60,168 nucleotides of DNA from Shewanella insulae (GTDB taxonomy: Bacteria > Pseudomonadota > Gammaproteobacteria > Enterobacterales > Shewanellaceae): the NCBI RefSeq assembly GCF_009831655.1, contig NZ_WRPA01000023.1:1-60168 (forward strand), written 5' to 3'. A program made the translations under genes and the position numbers. The notes under the pieces were generated by a model. The model was not told the DNA's origin. It did no database searches and saw only the letters and a program-made list of their open reading frames with translations. Positions 39,233 to 48,240 of the stretch are shown here, piece after piece; within the stretch, counting starts at the first letter, position 1; every line of letters begins with the position of its first letter.

Positions 39233-41542
39233 ATGCAGGTCGAATCCACACTCTTTACCTATCCCAAGTATCTGGGCCGCAATGAAAAGCCGGCGCCCTT
39301 CTTGCCCATGTCGCGCAAGGAGATGGCCAAGCTGGGCTGGGATAGCTGTGACATCATCATCGTCACGGGTGACGCCTATGTGGATCATCCCAGCTTCGGC
39401 ATGGCGGTGATAGGCCGTATGCTGGAGGCTCAGGGCTTTAGGGTCGGCATCATCTCCCAGCCCGACTGGTCGAGCAAAGAGGACTTCATGAAGTTGGGTA
39501 AGCCCAACCTCTACTTCGGCGTAACCGCGGGCAACATGGATTCCATGATCAACCGTTATACTGCCGAGCGCCGTCTGCGTCATGACGATGCCTACACGGC
39601 TGGTAACGTGGGTGGTAAGCGTCCGGATCGCGCCGTGACCGTCTATACCCAGCGCTGTAAAGAGGCCTTCAAGCAGGTGCCCGTGGTGATCGGCGGCATC
39701 GAGGCCAGCCTGCGCCGCATCGCCCACTATGACTATTGGTCAGATAAGGTGCGCCGCTCGGTGATCTTAGACGCCAAGGCCGATATTTTGGTTTACGGTA
39801 ACGCCGAGAGGCCGCTGGTGGAGCTGTCCCATCGTCTCGCCGCCGGTGAGAGCGTTAGTGATATCCACGATGTGCGCGGCACCACAGTGATCCGTAAAGA
39901 GCCCCTGCCGGGCTGGAAGGGGATGGATTCACGCAAGTTGGATCAGCTGCACAAGATAGATCCTATTCCTAACCCCTATGGCGCCGATGACGTGGGCTGT
40001 CAGAATCTTTCTGGGCCTAGCGATACCAAGGTGTTCGATAACGACGCGCCTAAGCCTATCTCTGTGCAGCCGCCGCGCCCCAAGCCCTGGGAGAAGACCT
40101 ATGTCTTGCTGCCAAGCTATGAGAAGGTTGCCGGCGACAAGTATCTCTATGCCCATGCCTCGCGCATCCTGCATCAGGAGCAGAATCCAGGCTGTGCCCG
40201 CGCCCTGTTTCAACCCCATGCCGAACGCGCCATCTGGGTAAACCCTCCGGCCTGGCCGCTGAACACAGACGAGATGGATGGGGTGTTCGATCTGGCCTAT
40301 AAGCGAGTACCGCATCCCGTCTATGGCAAGGAGAAGATCCCCGCCTATGACATGATCAAGACCTCGATCAACATCATGCGTGGCTGCTTCGGCGGTTGTT
40401 CCTTCTGTTCTATCACAGAGCATGAGGGCCGCATCATTCAGAGCCGCTCCCAGGACTCGATCATCAAAGAGATCAAGGACATTCAAGACAAGGTGCCAGG
40501 TTTTACCGGGGTGATATCAGATCTCGGTGGCCCGACCGCCAACATGTATCGCCTGGGCTGTACCTCGGTGAAGGCCGAGAGCACCTGTCGTCGACTCTCC
40601 TGCGTGTTCCCCTCTATCTGTGGCCACCTGGATACCGATCATCAGGCGACAATCGATCTCTACCGCGCCGCACGCGACGTGCCTGGAATCAAGAAGGTAC
40701 TTATTGCCTCTGGCGTGCGTTACGACCTGGCCACGGAAGACCCCCGCTATGTGAAGGAGCTGGCCAGCCATCATGTGGGCGGCTACCTGAAGATCGCCCC
40801 CGAGCATACCGAAGAGGGTCCGCTGAACAAGATGATGAAGCCGGGCATGGGGACCTACGACAAGTTCAAGGAGCTGTTCGACAAGTACTCTGCCGAGGCG
40901 GGCAAGAAGCAGTACCTAATCCCTTACTTCATCTCGGCCCACCCGGGCACCACGGATGAGGATATGGTGAACCTGGCGCTCTGGCTCAAGGGGCAGAAGT
41001 TTAAGCTGGATCAGGTGCAGAACTTCTATCCGTCGCCTATGGCCAATGCGACCACCATCTACCACACCGAGCTGAACTCGCTTAAAAACGTCAAGCACAG
41101 CAGTGAAGTGGTCGAGGTGCCCAAGGGCGGGCGTCAGCGTAAGCTGCACAAGGCGCTGCTGCGTTATCACGACCCGGCCGGTTGGCCCATGATCCGCGAA
41201 GCCCTGATTAATATGGGTAAGGAACACCTGATCGGCGGTGGTGTGAACTGCCTGGTGCCGGCCGAGACCCGCCAGGAGCGTCAGGGGTATCGCGCCAAGG
41301 GCGCCAAGACGCCTGCGGGTAAGAAGGCGGTGACACGTTTCAGTGCCAACCAGTTCGATGAGCGTAAGGGCAATGGCCAGGGCAAGGCTCAAACTAAGCC
41401 CGGTGCTAAGTCCGGTGCTAAAGGCAAGCCGAGCGGTAAGGGCGGTTCGGGTAAAGGTGATTCGGGCAAGGGCGGCTGGAGTAAGCCCGGCAAGCGTCCG
41501 GCGAAGAACGCCTGGGGCACCACGCCTAAGCATCAACGCTAA
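39233..41542 (+). CDS. YgiQ-family radical SAM protein
   Basis: A 769-aa member of the YgiQ (UPF0313) family. The N-terminal region has the B12-binding-like start (GWDSCDIIIVTGDAYVDHPSFG). The radical SAM core has the cluster cysteines in CFGGCSFC (Cx3Cx2C, about 384-391), and SGVRYDLA lies later in the barrel. The last 60 residues are a Gly/Lys/Ser-rich disordered tail. Substrate is unknown. It is followed by a terminator and the ykvA-like gene. Confidence 0.92.
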   Translation: MQVESTLFTYPKYLGRNEKPAPFLPMSRKEMAKLGWDSCDIIIVTGDAYVDHPSFGMAVIGRMLEAQGFRVGIISQPDWSSKEDFMKLGKPNLYFGVTAGNMDSMINRYTAERRLRHDDAYTAGNVGGKRPDRAVTVYTQRCKEAFKQVPVVIGGIEASLRRIAHYDYWSDKVRRSVILDAKADILVYGNAERPLVELSHRLAAGESVSDIHDVRGTTVIRKEPLPGWKGMDSRKLDQLHKIDPIPNPYGADDVGCQNLSGPSDTKVFDNDAPKPISVQPPRPKPWEKTYVLLPSYEKVAGDKYLYAHASRILHQEQNPGCARALFQPHAERAIWVNPPAWPLNTDEMDGVFDLAYKRVPHPVYGKEKIPAYDMIKTSINIMRGCFGGCSFCSITEHEGRIIQSRSQDSIIKEIKDIQDKVPGFTGVISDLGGPTANMYRLGCTSVKAESTCRRLSCVFPSICGHLDTDHQATIDLYRAARDVPGIKKVLIASGVRYDLATEDPRYVKELASHHVGGYLKIAPEHTEEGPLNKMMKPGMGTYDKFKELFDKYSAEAGKKQYLIPYFISAHPGTTDEDMVNLALWLKGQKFKLDQVQNFYPSPMANATTIYHTELNSLKNVKHSSEVVEVPKGGRQRKLHKALLRYHDPAGWPMIREALINMGKEHLIGGGVNCLVPAETRQERQGYRAKGAKTPAGKKAVTRFSANQFDERKGNGQGKAQTKPGAKSGAKGKPSGKGGSGKGDSGKGGWSKPGKRPAKNAWGTTPKHQR

Positions 41543-41563
41543 ACAACTTCTGGTCAAAACGAC

Positions 41564-41598
41564 AAAAAAAGGGGAGTATTTAACCACTCCCCTTTTTA
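41564..41598 (+). terminator. Terminator after the YgiQ gene
   Basis: AAAAAGGGGAGT and ACTCCCCTTTTT pair around ATTTAACC and are followed by ATT. The hairpin ends 17 bp before the start of the next gene on the same strand. Confidence 0.85.
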
Positions 41599-41614
41599 TT
41601 GCATGGAGCTTCTT

Positions 41615-41974
41615 ATGAGCGACTCAGATCGTGGTCAAAATGGTGATGCGGGGGTCGATGGTTACAGTGACGACGGCTTTTGGCACAAGGTTAAGCAGTT
41701 TGCCAAGCAGGCCGGGCGTGAGGTGATCGACAATGCCCTGTGTCTCTACTATGCGGCCCAAAGGCCGGATACGCCCAAGTGGGCCAAGACGGTGATCTTC
41801 GGCGCCCTGGCCTATTTCATCACGCCGCTGGACGCCATACCCGATCTCACACCCGTGGTGGGATTCTCTGACGATCTCGGCGCCCTGGCCGCGGCGCTGG
41901 CCATGGTCAGCATGTATGTCGATGACAGCGTGAAGCGTCAGGCGGCCGAAAAGTGCTCGGCCTGGTTCGACTGA
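41615..41974 (+). CDS. YkvA-like DUF1232 membrane protein
   Basis: A 119-aa protein. The DUF1232 core is AKTVIFGALAYFITPLDAIPDLTPVVGFSDDLG, with the conserved ITPLDAIPD motif in a membrane-associated hairpin. The family has no agreed function. GGAG at 41605 is placed for the ATG at 41615, although an ATG at 41603 is also in frame. The protein begins very near the terminator hairpin, so its promoter is probably inside the end of the preceding gene or overlaps the hairpin. Confidence 0.85.
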   Translation: MSDSDRGQNGDAGVDGYSDDGFWHKVKQFAKQAGREVIDNALCLYYAAQRPDTPKWAKTVIFGALAYFITPLDAIPDLTPVVGFSDDLGALAAALAMVSMYVDDSVKRQAAEKCSAWFD

Positions 41975-42011
41975 TGCCTCGATTGTCAGCTCTATTGACT
42001 GTTTAACTGAA

Positions 42012-42962
42012 TTAGCCCGCCAGTCGTTCCCGAATCAGCCAGTCGTTCAGGCTGATGGCCTTGGCGCCACCAAAGCTCAACGAGATGAGGTTTGCCACCA
42101 CCAGTTGCTCGCCGCTCAGATCTTGGCTCTCCCAGGAGAGGCTTGGGGCGGCAATGGCATCACTTATCACCTCGCACTCGAAGCCTGCCTTGACGGCGCT
42201 GCGACACAGAGTCTGCACACAGGCCTGAGCCATGGCGCCGACAACCACTAGCTTGTCTATGCCCAGCTCGACCAGTGTTTGAGACAGGGCGGTGTCGATA
42301 AAGCTGTCCACATGATGCTTGACGATGACGGGCTCATTGCCCTTGGGGGCGACAATGTCGGCGATCTCAACCCCTTGGGTGCCCGCCTGGAAGAAGCTCG
42401 CCTCGGGATCCTTGAAGATATGCTGCACATGGATCACCGGCAGTCGATTGGTGCGAAAATGGTGTAGCAGCTTGGCCGCGTTGGCCGCCGCCTGTTCGCA
42501 GTTATCCAGCGCGAAGCGGCCACCCTTAAAGTAGTCGTTTTGCAGATCTACCAGTACCAGGGCGCTGCGCATCTGTGGCGCCAGCGGCTCGCTCAGCTGG
42601 GTCAGCACGCTGAAATCATCCTCTTCCAGATACCACTGGTCATCGTCGGCCAGGGTCCACAACTCCTTGCTGATAAAACCGCTGGCGATGTTCATGCGCC
42701 AGTTGGCAGAGAGTATCGCCTGCCTGTCGCTGAGCACCTTGATCTCCACATTGCGATAGACCAGCTCCCCCGGATTCTGCTGGGCAAAGCCGAGCCAGAA
42801 CTGGCCAATCGCCTCTATGCCCTCGAAACGGCCGAAGGGGGAGACCTGCATCTGCGCCCCAGGCAGATAGCGGGCAATACAGTTGGCAAAGGCTTGACGG
42901 TTGAAATCGGCAATCCAGGCTTGGCTGGCTTGCATGACGGCTTGGCGGATAGATTGACTCAT
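42012..42962 (-). CDS. NTF2-like/isochorismatase-like fusion hydrolase
   Basis: A 316-aa cytoplasmic protein with two parts. Residues 1-125 look like a SnoaL/NTF2-like domain (cone-shaped ligand pocket: YLPGAQMQVSPFGRFEGIEAIGQFW). Residues 130-310 are a cysteine-hydrolase domain of the isochorismatase family: ALVLVDLQNDYF (catalytic Asp), IVKHHVDSF (Lys), VVGAMAQACVQ (Cys). The motif before the nucleophile is usually G-x-x-T-x-x-C; here Ala and Gln replace the Thr/His positions. Substrate is unknown. A LysR gene is divergent and may sense the same compound. Confidence 0.82.
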   Translation of the reverse strand: MSQSIRQAVMQASQAWIADFNRQAFANCIARYLPGAQMQVSPFGRFEGIEAIGQFWLGFAQQNPGELVYRNVEIKVLSDRQAILSANWRMNIASGFISKELWTLADDDQWYLEEDDFSVLTQLSEPLAPQMRSALVLVDLQNDYFKGGRFALDNCEQAAANAAKLLHHFRTNRLPVIHVQHIFKDPEASFFQAGTQGVEIADIVAPKGNEPVIVKHHVDSFIDTALSQTLVELGIDKLVVVGAMAQACVQTLCRSAVKAGFECEVISDAIAAPSLSWESQDLSGEQLVVANLISLSFGGAKAISLNDWLIRERLAG

Positions 42963-42981
42963 GTTGGCTCCTCGTTAGTTA

Positions 42982-43020
42982 TTCGAACTAGTCGTTTGAA
43001 TTAGTTACTTGAATCTATTG
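42982..43020. promoter_or_regulatory. Three imperfect 13-bp direct repeats, candidate LysR sites
   Basis: TTCGAACTAGTCG, TTTGAATTAGTTA and CTTGAATCTATTG follow each other without gaps in the divergent promoter region between the isochorismatase-like gene and the LysR gene. The spacing (13 bp) and shared TTGAAT core suggest cooperative protein binding. Confidence 0.45.
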
Positions 43021-43075
43021 AGGGGTCAGTCTATTGTTATTTTTTATTGTGATATTTAGGTCTTGGTTGATAAGA

Positions 43076-43984
43076 ATGTTCAGAAAAAACGAACAAAAGC
43101 GGTTGGCATATCAGATGCTGGTATTCGATGAGGTGGTCAATCAGGGCTCCTTTACCGCAGCGGCCGAGGCGCTCGGTCACACCAAGTCGGCGGTGAGCCA
43201 GTATGTGAGCCAGCTGGAGCAAGATCTCGGCGTCAAGTTGCTGACCCGCAGCACCCGCCAGTTGCATCTCACCGCTCAGGGGGAGGCGATGGCTCAGCGC
43301 AGTCGTCAGCTGTGGCGCCTGCTGACCGAGACCCTGGAGGCGGCTCATGACCAACAGGCGGTGCCCGGCGGCCGTATGGCGATCACCGCGCCCCTGGCCT
43401 TCGAGGCGCCGCTGCTCACCCCCATCATTGCCGATCTCTGTCGCCAGTATCCTCAGCTGCTGCCTGAGATGCACTATGACGATGCGAGGCTGGATATCTT
43501 GCAGCATAACCTGGATATGGCGATCTCCGTCGGGCCTCAGAAAGACAGCGGCTATCATGCCATCCCCATCGGCCGACTCGACAGTGTCCTGGTGGCCGCG
43601 CCCAGCTATATCAATCGCAGCGCCGCCATCACGGCAGAGAGCCTGCGGGGACATAGCCTCATCGTCCTACCCTGGCAGCGGCCACTTGTGCTAGAGGGGC
43701 CTAGTGGACTGGCCTTCGAGGCGGTTAAGGAGATTAAGGTCAACACCTCCATCAGTGCCATCAACAGTGCCATCGGTGGTGTCGGCATCGCCCTGGTGCC
43801 CTCTATCTTTATCGAGACTGAGCTGTCCCTGGGCAAGCTGCAACGGGTGCTACCCGAGTACGGCGGCCCGTCGCGAGAGGTGTTTGCCATTCACGCCTAC
43901 CAGCAGCAGTTGCCCCTGGCGCTGCGCCTGGTGGTGGAGAGGTTGAAAGAGGCCTTCAGGCAGAAGGCCCCGGTGAGCGCTTGA
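43076..43984 (+). CDS. LysR-family transcriptional regulator
   Basis: A 302-aa regulator with N-terminal helix-turn-helix (QGSFTAAAEALGHTKSAVSQYVSQLE) and a LysR substrate-binding domain of the CrgA/AaeR type (GGRMAITAPLAFEAPLLTPII). The frame is open from 43034, but the hydrophobic extension is not expected and the ATG at 43076 gives the usual start. It is divergent from the isochorismatase-like fusion gene and convergent with the chemoreceptor gene. Confidence 0.87.
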   Translation: MFRKNEQKRLAYQMLVFDEVVNQGSFTAAAEALGHTKSAVSQYVSQLEQDLGVKLLTRSTRQLHLTAQGEAMAQRSRQLWRLLTETLEAAHDQQAVPGGRMAITAPLAFEAPLLTPIIADLCRQYPQLLPEMHYDDARLDILQHNLDMAISVGPQKDSGYHAIPIGRLDSVLVAAPSYINRSAAITAESLRGHSLIVLPWQRPLVLEGPSGLAFEAVKEIKVNTSISAINSAIGGVGIALVPSIFIETELSLGKLQRVLPEYGGPSREVFAIHAYQQQLPLALRLVVERLKEAFRQKAPVSA

Positions 43985-43994
43985 ACCTTGTGGC

Positions 43995-45896
43995 TTAATC
44001 GAGTTTGAACTGTCCCACTATCTGTTCCAGCTGCTGATTGGCTGTGGCCAGGTTGACGGTTTCGTTGCGGCTCGACTCGCCGCTGCGAGCCAGGTCGGTG
44101 GCCATATCGCAGATGGCGCTCATGTTGCGGGTGATCTCGGCCGAGACAGAGCTTTGCTCTTCGGCGGCGGTGGCGATCTGGGTGTTCAGGTCGTTGATCT
44201 GATTGACCGAACCACCTATGGCGTCGAGATCCATGGCGACCCTCTCAGTGGTGCTCGCGGTTTCCAGACAGGTCTGCTTGGTGACCTCCATCGAGTGGAT
44301 TGCGCTGTTGGAGGCGTCCCTGAGATTATTCACTGTCTCCTCTATTTCCGCCGTGCTGTCCTGGGTGCGCGCGGCCAGGGCCCTCACCTCGTCGGCCACC
44401 ACGGCAAATCCTCGTCCCTGTTCGCCGGCTCTAGCCGCCTCGATGGCGGCGTTGAGGGCCAATAGATTGGTTTGATCGGCGATGTCACCAATCACCTTGA
44501 GCACCTGGGTGATGTTGATGGTGTCGCGGTCGATCTGGCCTATCTTATCGGCGGTGTGTTCTACCTCTCTGACCAGGCGATTGACCGTTTCTGTGGCCGT
44601 AGCCACCACCTGCTTCGATGCCAGCGCCTGTTCGTTGGTGAGCTGGGTAAAGGAGGCTGTCTCGCTGCCATTTTGGGCTACGTCGTTGGCGGTGGCGCTC
44701 ATCTCTTCCACCGCGGCAACGATCTGTTCTGTCTCCTTGGTATGGGCCGACAATATGTGGCGATTGGTCTCTGTCTCCCCATTGAGTCGCTCGACACTGC
44801 CTGAGATATGGGCCGAGGCCTGTAGCACCTCACGCATCATGGCCTGCAGGTTGGCGATAAACTGATTGATCCCCATGGAGATCTGCCCTAGATCGTCCTC
44901 GCTATGTATCTCGAGCCGTTTGGTGAGATCGCCGTTGCCCTTAGACAGTTCGGTAACCATGGCCTTGAGGGACAAGATAGGGCGATAGAGGAGGTACAGG
45001 ACCCCAAGCAAGATGCTGATGGCGCACAGCAACATGACGGCGGAAGAGACGAGGGCGCTGGTGAGGGCCTGATCGACCACGGCATAGGCGCTCGACTTGT
45101 CCAGGCCGATGAAGAGGAACCACTGCTTGCCATTAACCAGGGGAATGGCTTTCGAGAAGCCCAGTTTGTCGACGCCGTCGATACGGTATTGTTGCATCAC
45201 CTCGTCGCTGCCGATGATCTTCTGCTGCACCTGAGGTAGGCCGAAGTCGCTGAAGCGGCTGCCACTGACCAGGGTGGGGGACTCTGACGCCAATACCTTG
45301 CCGGTTTGATCTGTGATGAGGGCGACCGCCCCAGGATAATCGATGGCGCTGACGACTTCATGAAGATAGGTGAGTTCTATGTCACCCAGGACCACACCGT
45401 CACCCAAGTTCTTCAGGATGGAGATCACCTTGTGGCCTGTGCCGTCGTCAATGTAGATGTCGGTGACGTCCAGCTGATTGGTGCTCTTACCCTGCTGATA
45501 CCAGGGGCGGATTCTGGGATCGTACTTGCCGGGAATCGCCCTGCCGTTGAGCCATTTGTCGCCGGTTTCGGTGGAGTAGGCGCTGCCGTCATCGAAGCCG
45601 AAATAGATACGGGCGACCCCGGAGAGATCTGTGGCGAGGCGCGCCGTGTTGACATAGTTGTCCCGATAACTCCCCAGGCGGTAGTGCTGGGCCAGTTCAT
45701 CCATGGCCTGGGCCTTGGCACCGAACCAGGTGGCGACCTTGGCCGACTCGTTGCGGGTGACGCCGGTGAGTTTGTCGTTAACCCTGGCGATGGTGGCCTC
45801 TTTAATCTGGACGTAGGAGAGCCAGTTCGAGATCAACAGGCAGAGGGCGACTAGGGTGACCATGGAGGCCACGAGTGATTTCTTGAATCCCATCAA
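43995..45896 (-). CDS. Methyl-accepting chemotaxis protein
   Basis: A 633-aa transmembrane chemoreceptor. TM1 is at about residues 9-29 and is followed by a periplasmic dCache-type sensor (about 40-270, with YFGFDDGSAYS and WYQQGKSTNQLDVTDIYIDD as in ligand-pocket proximal cores). TM2 is at about 280-303, then HAMP, then the signalling hairpin with tip QTNLLALNAAIEAARAGEQG. No C-terminal CheR-docking pentapeptide is present. It lies downstream of a porin and an anaerobic oxidoreductase set on the same strand, so it may sense the same substrate (inference). Confidence 0.93.
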   Translation of the reverse strand: MMGFKKSLVASMVTLVALCLLISNWLSYVQIKEATIARVNDKLTGVTRNESAKVATWFGAKAQAMDELAQHYRLGSYRDNYVNTARLATDLSGVARIYFGFDDGSAYSTETGDKWLNGRAIPGKYDPRIRPWYQQGKSTNQLDVTDIYIDDGTGHKVISILKNLGDGVVLGDIELTYLHEVVSAIDYPGAVALITDQTGKVLASESPTLVSGSRFSDFGLPQVQQKIIGSDEVMQQYRIDGVDKLGFSKAIPLVNGKQWFLFIGLDKSSAYAVVDQALTSALVSSAVMLLCAISILLGVLYLLYRPILSLKAMVTELSKGNGDLTKRLEIHSEDDLGQISMGINQFIANLQAMMREVLQASAHISGSVERLNGETETNRHILSAHTKETEQIVAAVEEMSATANDVAQNGSETASFTQLTNEQALASKQVVATATETVNRLVREVEHTADKIGQIDRDTINITQVLKVIGDIADQTNLLALNAAIEAARAGEQGRGFAVVADEVRALAARTQDSTAEIEETVNNLRDASNSAIHSMEVTKQTCLETASTTERVAMDLDAIGGSVNQINDLNTQIATAAEEQSSVSAEITRNMSAICDMATDLARSGESSRNETVNLATANQQLEQIVGQFKLD

Positions 45897-45922
45897 TTAC
45901 TAACTCCATGAGGTGTGGAATA

Positions 45923-45946
45923 GAAGAGGCCAGAGATGGCCTCTTC
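45923..45946 (-). terminator. Hairpin between the porin and chemoreceptor genes
   Basis: GAAGAGGCC and GGCCTCTTC pair perfectly around a 6-nt loop. On the minus strand it follows the porin stop and precedes TATTCC. Without a U tract it may only attenuate read-through into the chemoreceptor gene. Confidence 0.45.
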
Positions 45947-45968
45947 GGGAGGGGGCCTGGTCGGGTGG

Positions 45969-47057
45969 TTAGCCTTTCCAGTTTAGGTTGAAGTCATAGC
46001 GGAAGCCGACGGTAACGGCGCGATCGTCGTTTAAGTTGTCGTAGTGCTTGTCCAGGTATTCCAGGTGTACGCGTACGTTGGCCAGCGGGTTCCATTCCAA
46101 CGTGGTGTTGAAACCGTCATAGTCCATAGAGCCGATATCCTCGATACCGTCTTTGAACTGGAAGTAGCCCAGCTTGATTTTGTACTCGTCGCTCAGAGGA
46201 TAGGCCAGGGCGGTATCTAAGGTGCTGCCGCTGCGATCGCCACCTTGCACCTGATTGTCGAAGTTGTATTGCTTGTCCTGGTAGCTCGCCGCCAGGTAGA
46301 GGCCGTTGCCGAAGGTGTAGGCCACCACACCGCCCAGGGTCTGGTTGTCGCCGTTTACCTGGCCGTTGTCCAAACTGTCTTGGGTGACATAGCCCAGACC
46401 CAGATGCAGGGCACCGACATCGTAACCTAGGCCTATGTTGACCAGATCCGCGCCTGTGTCGCCCTTATCGCCGTCAAACTGGGCGCCGGCCATCCAGGTG
46501 AAGCCGCCAGTCACCAGCTTGTAGGTAACGAAGTTGTCGACGAAGAAGGGACTTTCATGGTCGTAGGCATAGGGGCTGTTGCCGTGGTTGAAGATATCCA
46601 CGTATTCGGCGATCAGGCTGTACTGGGCCGGACGCTGTTTACCTATGCCCACCTGGCCGTAGGGTGATGCGATGGCCACATAGGCTTGTCTCGCCTTGCC
46701 GAAGTTGCCTGAGTTGGCGATATCGACACTCCATTCGCCCTGGGCGATGGCGCGCCAGCCATCGGCAAACTCGGTGCTGGCCTTGATGCCGATGCGAGAG
46801 AGGGCGTCTCTCACATCCCAGGTTTCATCCGTGCTGTCGTCGAGGTAGCTGAGTGTCGGACGGATAGAGCCGTAGAGGCTGACTTCGCTGTTCTTGAACT
46901 GAGACGGTGCGGCCTGGGACTCTAGTTGGGCGATGCGTTGGTTGAGTGCCTCGACCTGCTCACTCAGGGGCTGCTCGGCGGCATAACCCTGAGTAGTAGT
47001 AAGCGCCATTGCGGCGGCGATCATTGAGGTGCGAAAAATAATCTTATGGTTTTTCAT
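45969..47057 (-). CDS. Outer-membrane porin (gram-negative general porin type)
   Basis: A 362-aa exported beta-barrel. The signal peptide ends near TQGYA-AEQ, then a short coiled-coil-like segment (LSEQVEALNQRIAQLESQ) seen at the start of many trimeric porins, then VSLYGSIRPTLSYLDDS and successive strands. The last residues RYDFNLNWKG keep the aromatic pattern but do not end in Phe. It is co-oriented with the upstream cytochrome b gene and may supply the outer-membrane route for the substrate of the oxidoreductase (inference). Confidence 0.87.
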   Translation of the reverse strand: MKNHKIIFRTSMIAAAMALTTTQGYAAEQPLSEQVEALNQRIAQLESQAAPSQFKNSEVSLYGSIRPTLSYLDDSTDETWDVRDALSRIGIKASTEFADGWRAIAQGEWSVDIANSGNFGKARQAYVAIASPYGQVGIGKQRPAQYSLIAEYVDIFNHGNSPYAYDHESPFFVDNFVTYKLVTGGFTWMAGAQFDGDKGDTGADLVNIGLGYDVGALHLGLGYVTQDSLDNGQVNGDNQTLGGVVAYTFGNGLYLAASYQDKQYNFDNQVQGGDRSGSTLDTALAYPLSDEYKIKLGYFQFKDGIEDIGSMDYDGFNTTLEWNPLANVRVHLEYLDKHYDNLNDDRAVTVGFRYDFNLNWKG

Positions 47058-47162
47058 GGCTGTCTGCCTTCAATTGGTTTTCTTAGGCGTGCGAGTCTCC
47101 CTCCTGCCATCTGGTCGATGGAGGATAGGGGGGCTGCAGGCATTTAAAAAAGGGAGTGGACA

Positions 47163-47186
47163 GGCCCATGACATCTGCCATGGGCC
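47163..47186 (-). terminator. Hairpin after the cytochrome b gene
   Basis: GGCCCATG and CATGGGCC pair perfectly around an 8-nt loop 9 bp after the stop on the minus strand. A T6 run follows only after about 11 nt, so it is a weak or partial terminator before the porin gene. Confidence 0.45.
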
Positions 47187-47195
47187 GGGTATGGG

Positions 47196-48176
47196 TTAAA
47201 CCTTGCCAGCCTTCTTCAGGTCGGCAAACCAGAGGTTGTGGTGCTGCTTGGCCCAGTTTTCGTCACAGTAGCCAGAGGTCATGTTTGACATGCCGCCTTC
47301 GGACATCACGGTGGCCATGAAGATATGCACCACAGAGAAGGCGCTGATGATGACGGTTGAGGCAATATGCAGTATCAGCATCAGGTTGGCCGTGTTCTTG
47401 GTGACGCCATAGGTCTCGGGGAACATCATCGCCAGGCCCGAGACCACCATGACACCGCCGAATAGGGCGAAGACCCAGAACCACAGCTTCTCACCCGCGT
47501 TGGCAAAACCCGCATCTGGATGCTGCTTCTTGCCGAAGTTGATGTAGCCGCCCAGTACGGCAAACCATTTCAGGTCATAGCTTGCGGGGAATTGCTTAGG
47601 CGCCCACATTAGCACCATCAACACATAGCCGAGGATGAAGGGGAAGGCCATCAACTCGTGTAGGCTGCTGGATAGGCCTGCCAGGGCCGACCAGGAACCG
47701 GCATTCATGCCAGGCTCGAAGTAGAAACGGCCGCCGCCCAGCACCAGACCGGTGAGGATCAGCAGGATGCAAGGGATGGCACCCAGCCAGTGCACGCTGA
47801 CGCTAAGGCCTGACCAACGCTTGATCAGCTTACCCGAGAAGCCATGGTCCAGCTTAGATACACCGTTCACCACCACGAACAGGATGAAGAGGGCGGTTAC
47901 GCCAAACAGGCTGGCAAATAGGGCGAAGGCGATGGTATCGGTCGCGCCCAGGTAGCCCAGCAGCGACTCGTCGGCCTGCTGTGGAATCGATGCCGGCATC
48001 AGCAGCTCAGGCTGAGTCGGCATGCCACGGATCTCAGGAATGTCGCCAGGGATGGCGTGTTCCTGAATGGTTTGCCACTGCTGCGGCTGCAGGGTGGCGG
48101 TCTCTTCGGCCAGTGCATAACTGGATGCAAACAGACCGAGCACAATAAGGCTTAACCATCTTATTGCTTTACTCAT
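47196..48176 (-). CDS. Formate-dehydrogenase gamma-type cytochrome b subunit
   Basis: A 326-aa inner-membrane diheme cytochrome b of the FdnI/FdhC type. A signal peptide (to about residue 24, YALAEE) and a roughly 60-residue periplasmic segment precede TM helices at about 80-105, 130-150, 170-190, 230-250 and 268-290. Candidate heme-ligand histidines are in SVHWLGA, SSLHELMA, LILHIAS and SVVHIFM. In the family it passes electrons between the quinone pool and a periplasmic Fe-S/molybdoenzyme pair. Here its partners are the DmsB-like and DmsA-like products encoded upstream, not a formate dehydrogenase. A DmsC/NrfD-type anchor is absent. Confidence 0.85.
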   Translation of the reverse strand: MSKAIRWLSLIVLGLFASSYALAEETATLQPQQWQTIQEHAIPGDIPEIRGMPTQPELLMPASIPQQADESLLGYLGATDTIAFALFASLFGVTALFILFVVVNGVSKLDHGFSGKLIKRWSGLSVSVHWLGAIPCILLILTGLVLGGGRFYFEPGMNAGSWSALAGLSSSLHELMAFPFILGYVLMVLMWAPKQFPASYDLKWFAVLGGYINFGKKQHPDAGFANAGEKLWFWVFALFGGVMVVSGLAMMFPETYGVTKNTANLMLILHIASTVIISAFSVVHIFMATVMSEGGMSNMTSGYCDENWAKQHHNLWFADLKKAGKV

Positions 48177-48240
48177 TGAAAACTCCTTGCGACATCGCTT
48201 GTCGCGTTGGAATCTGCCTGTCCCCAGGCAGACTCGTCGA

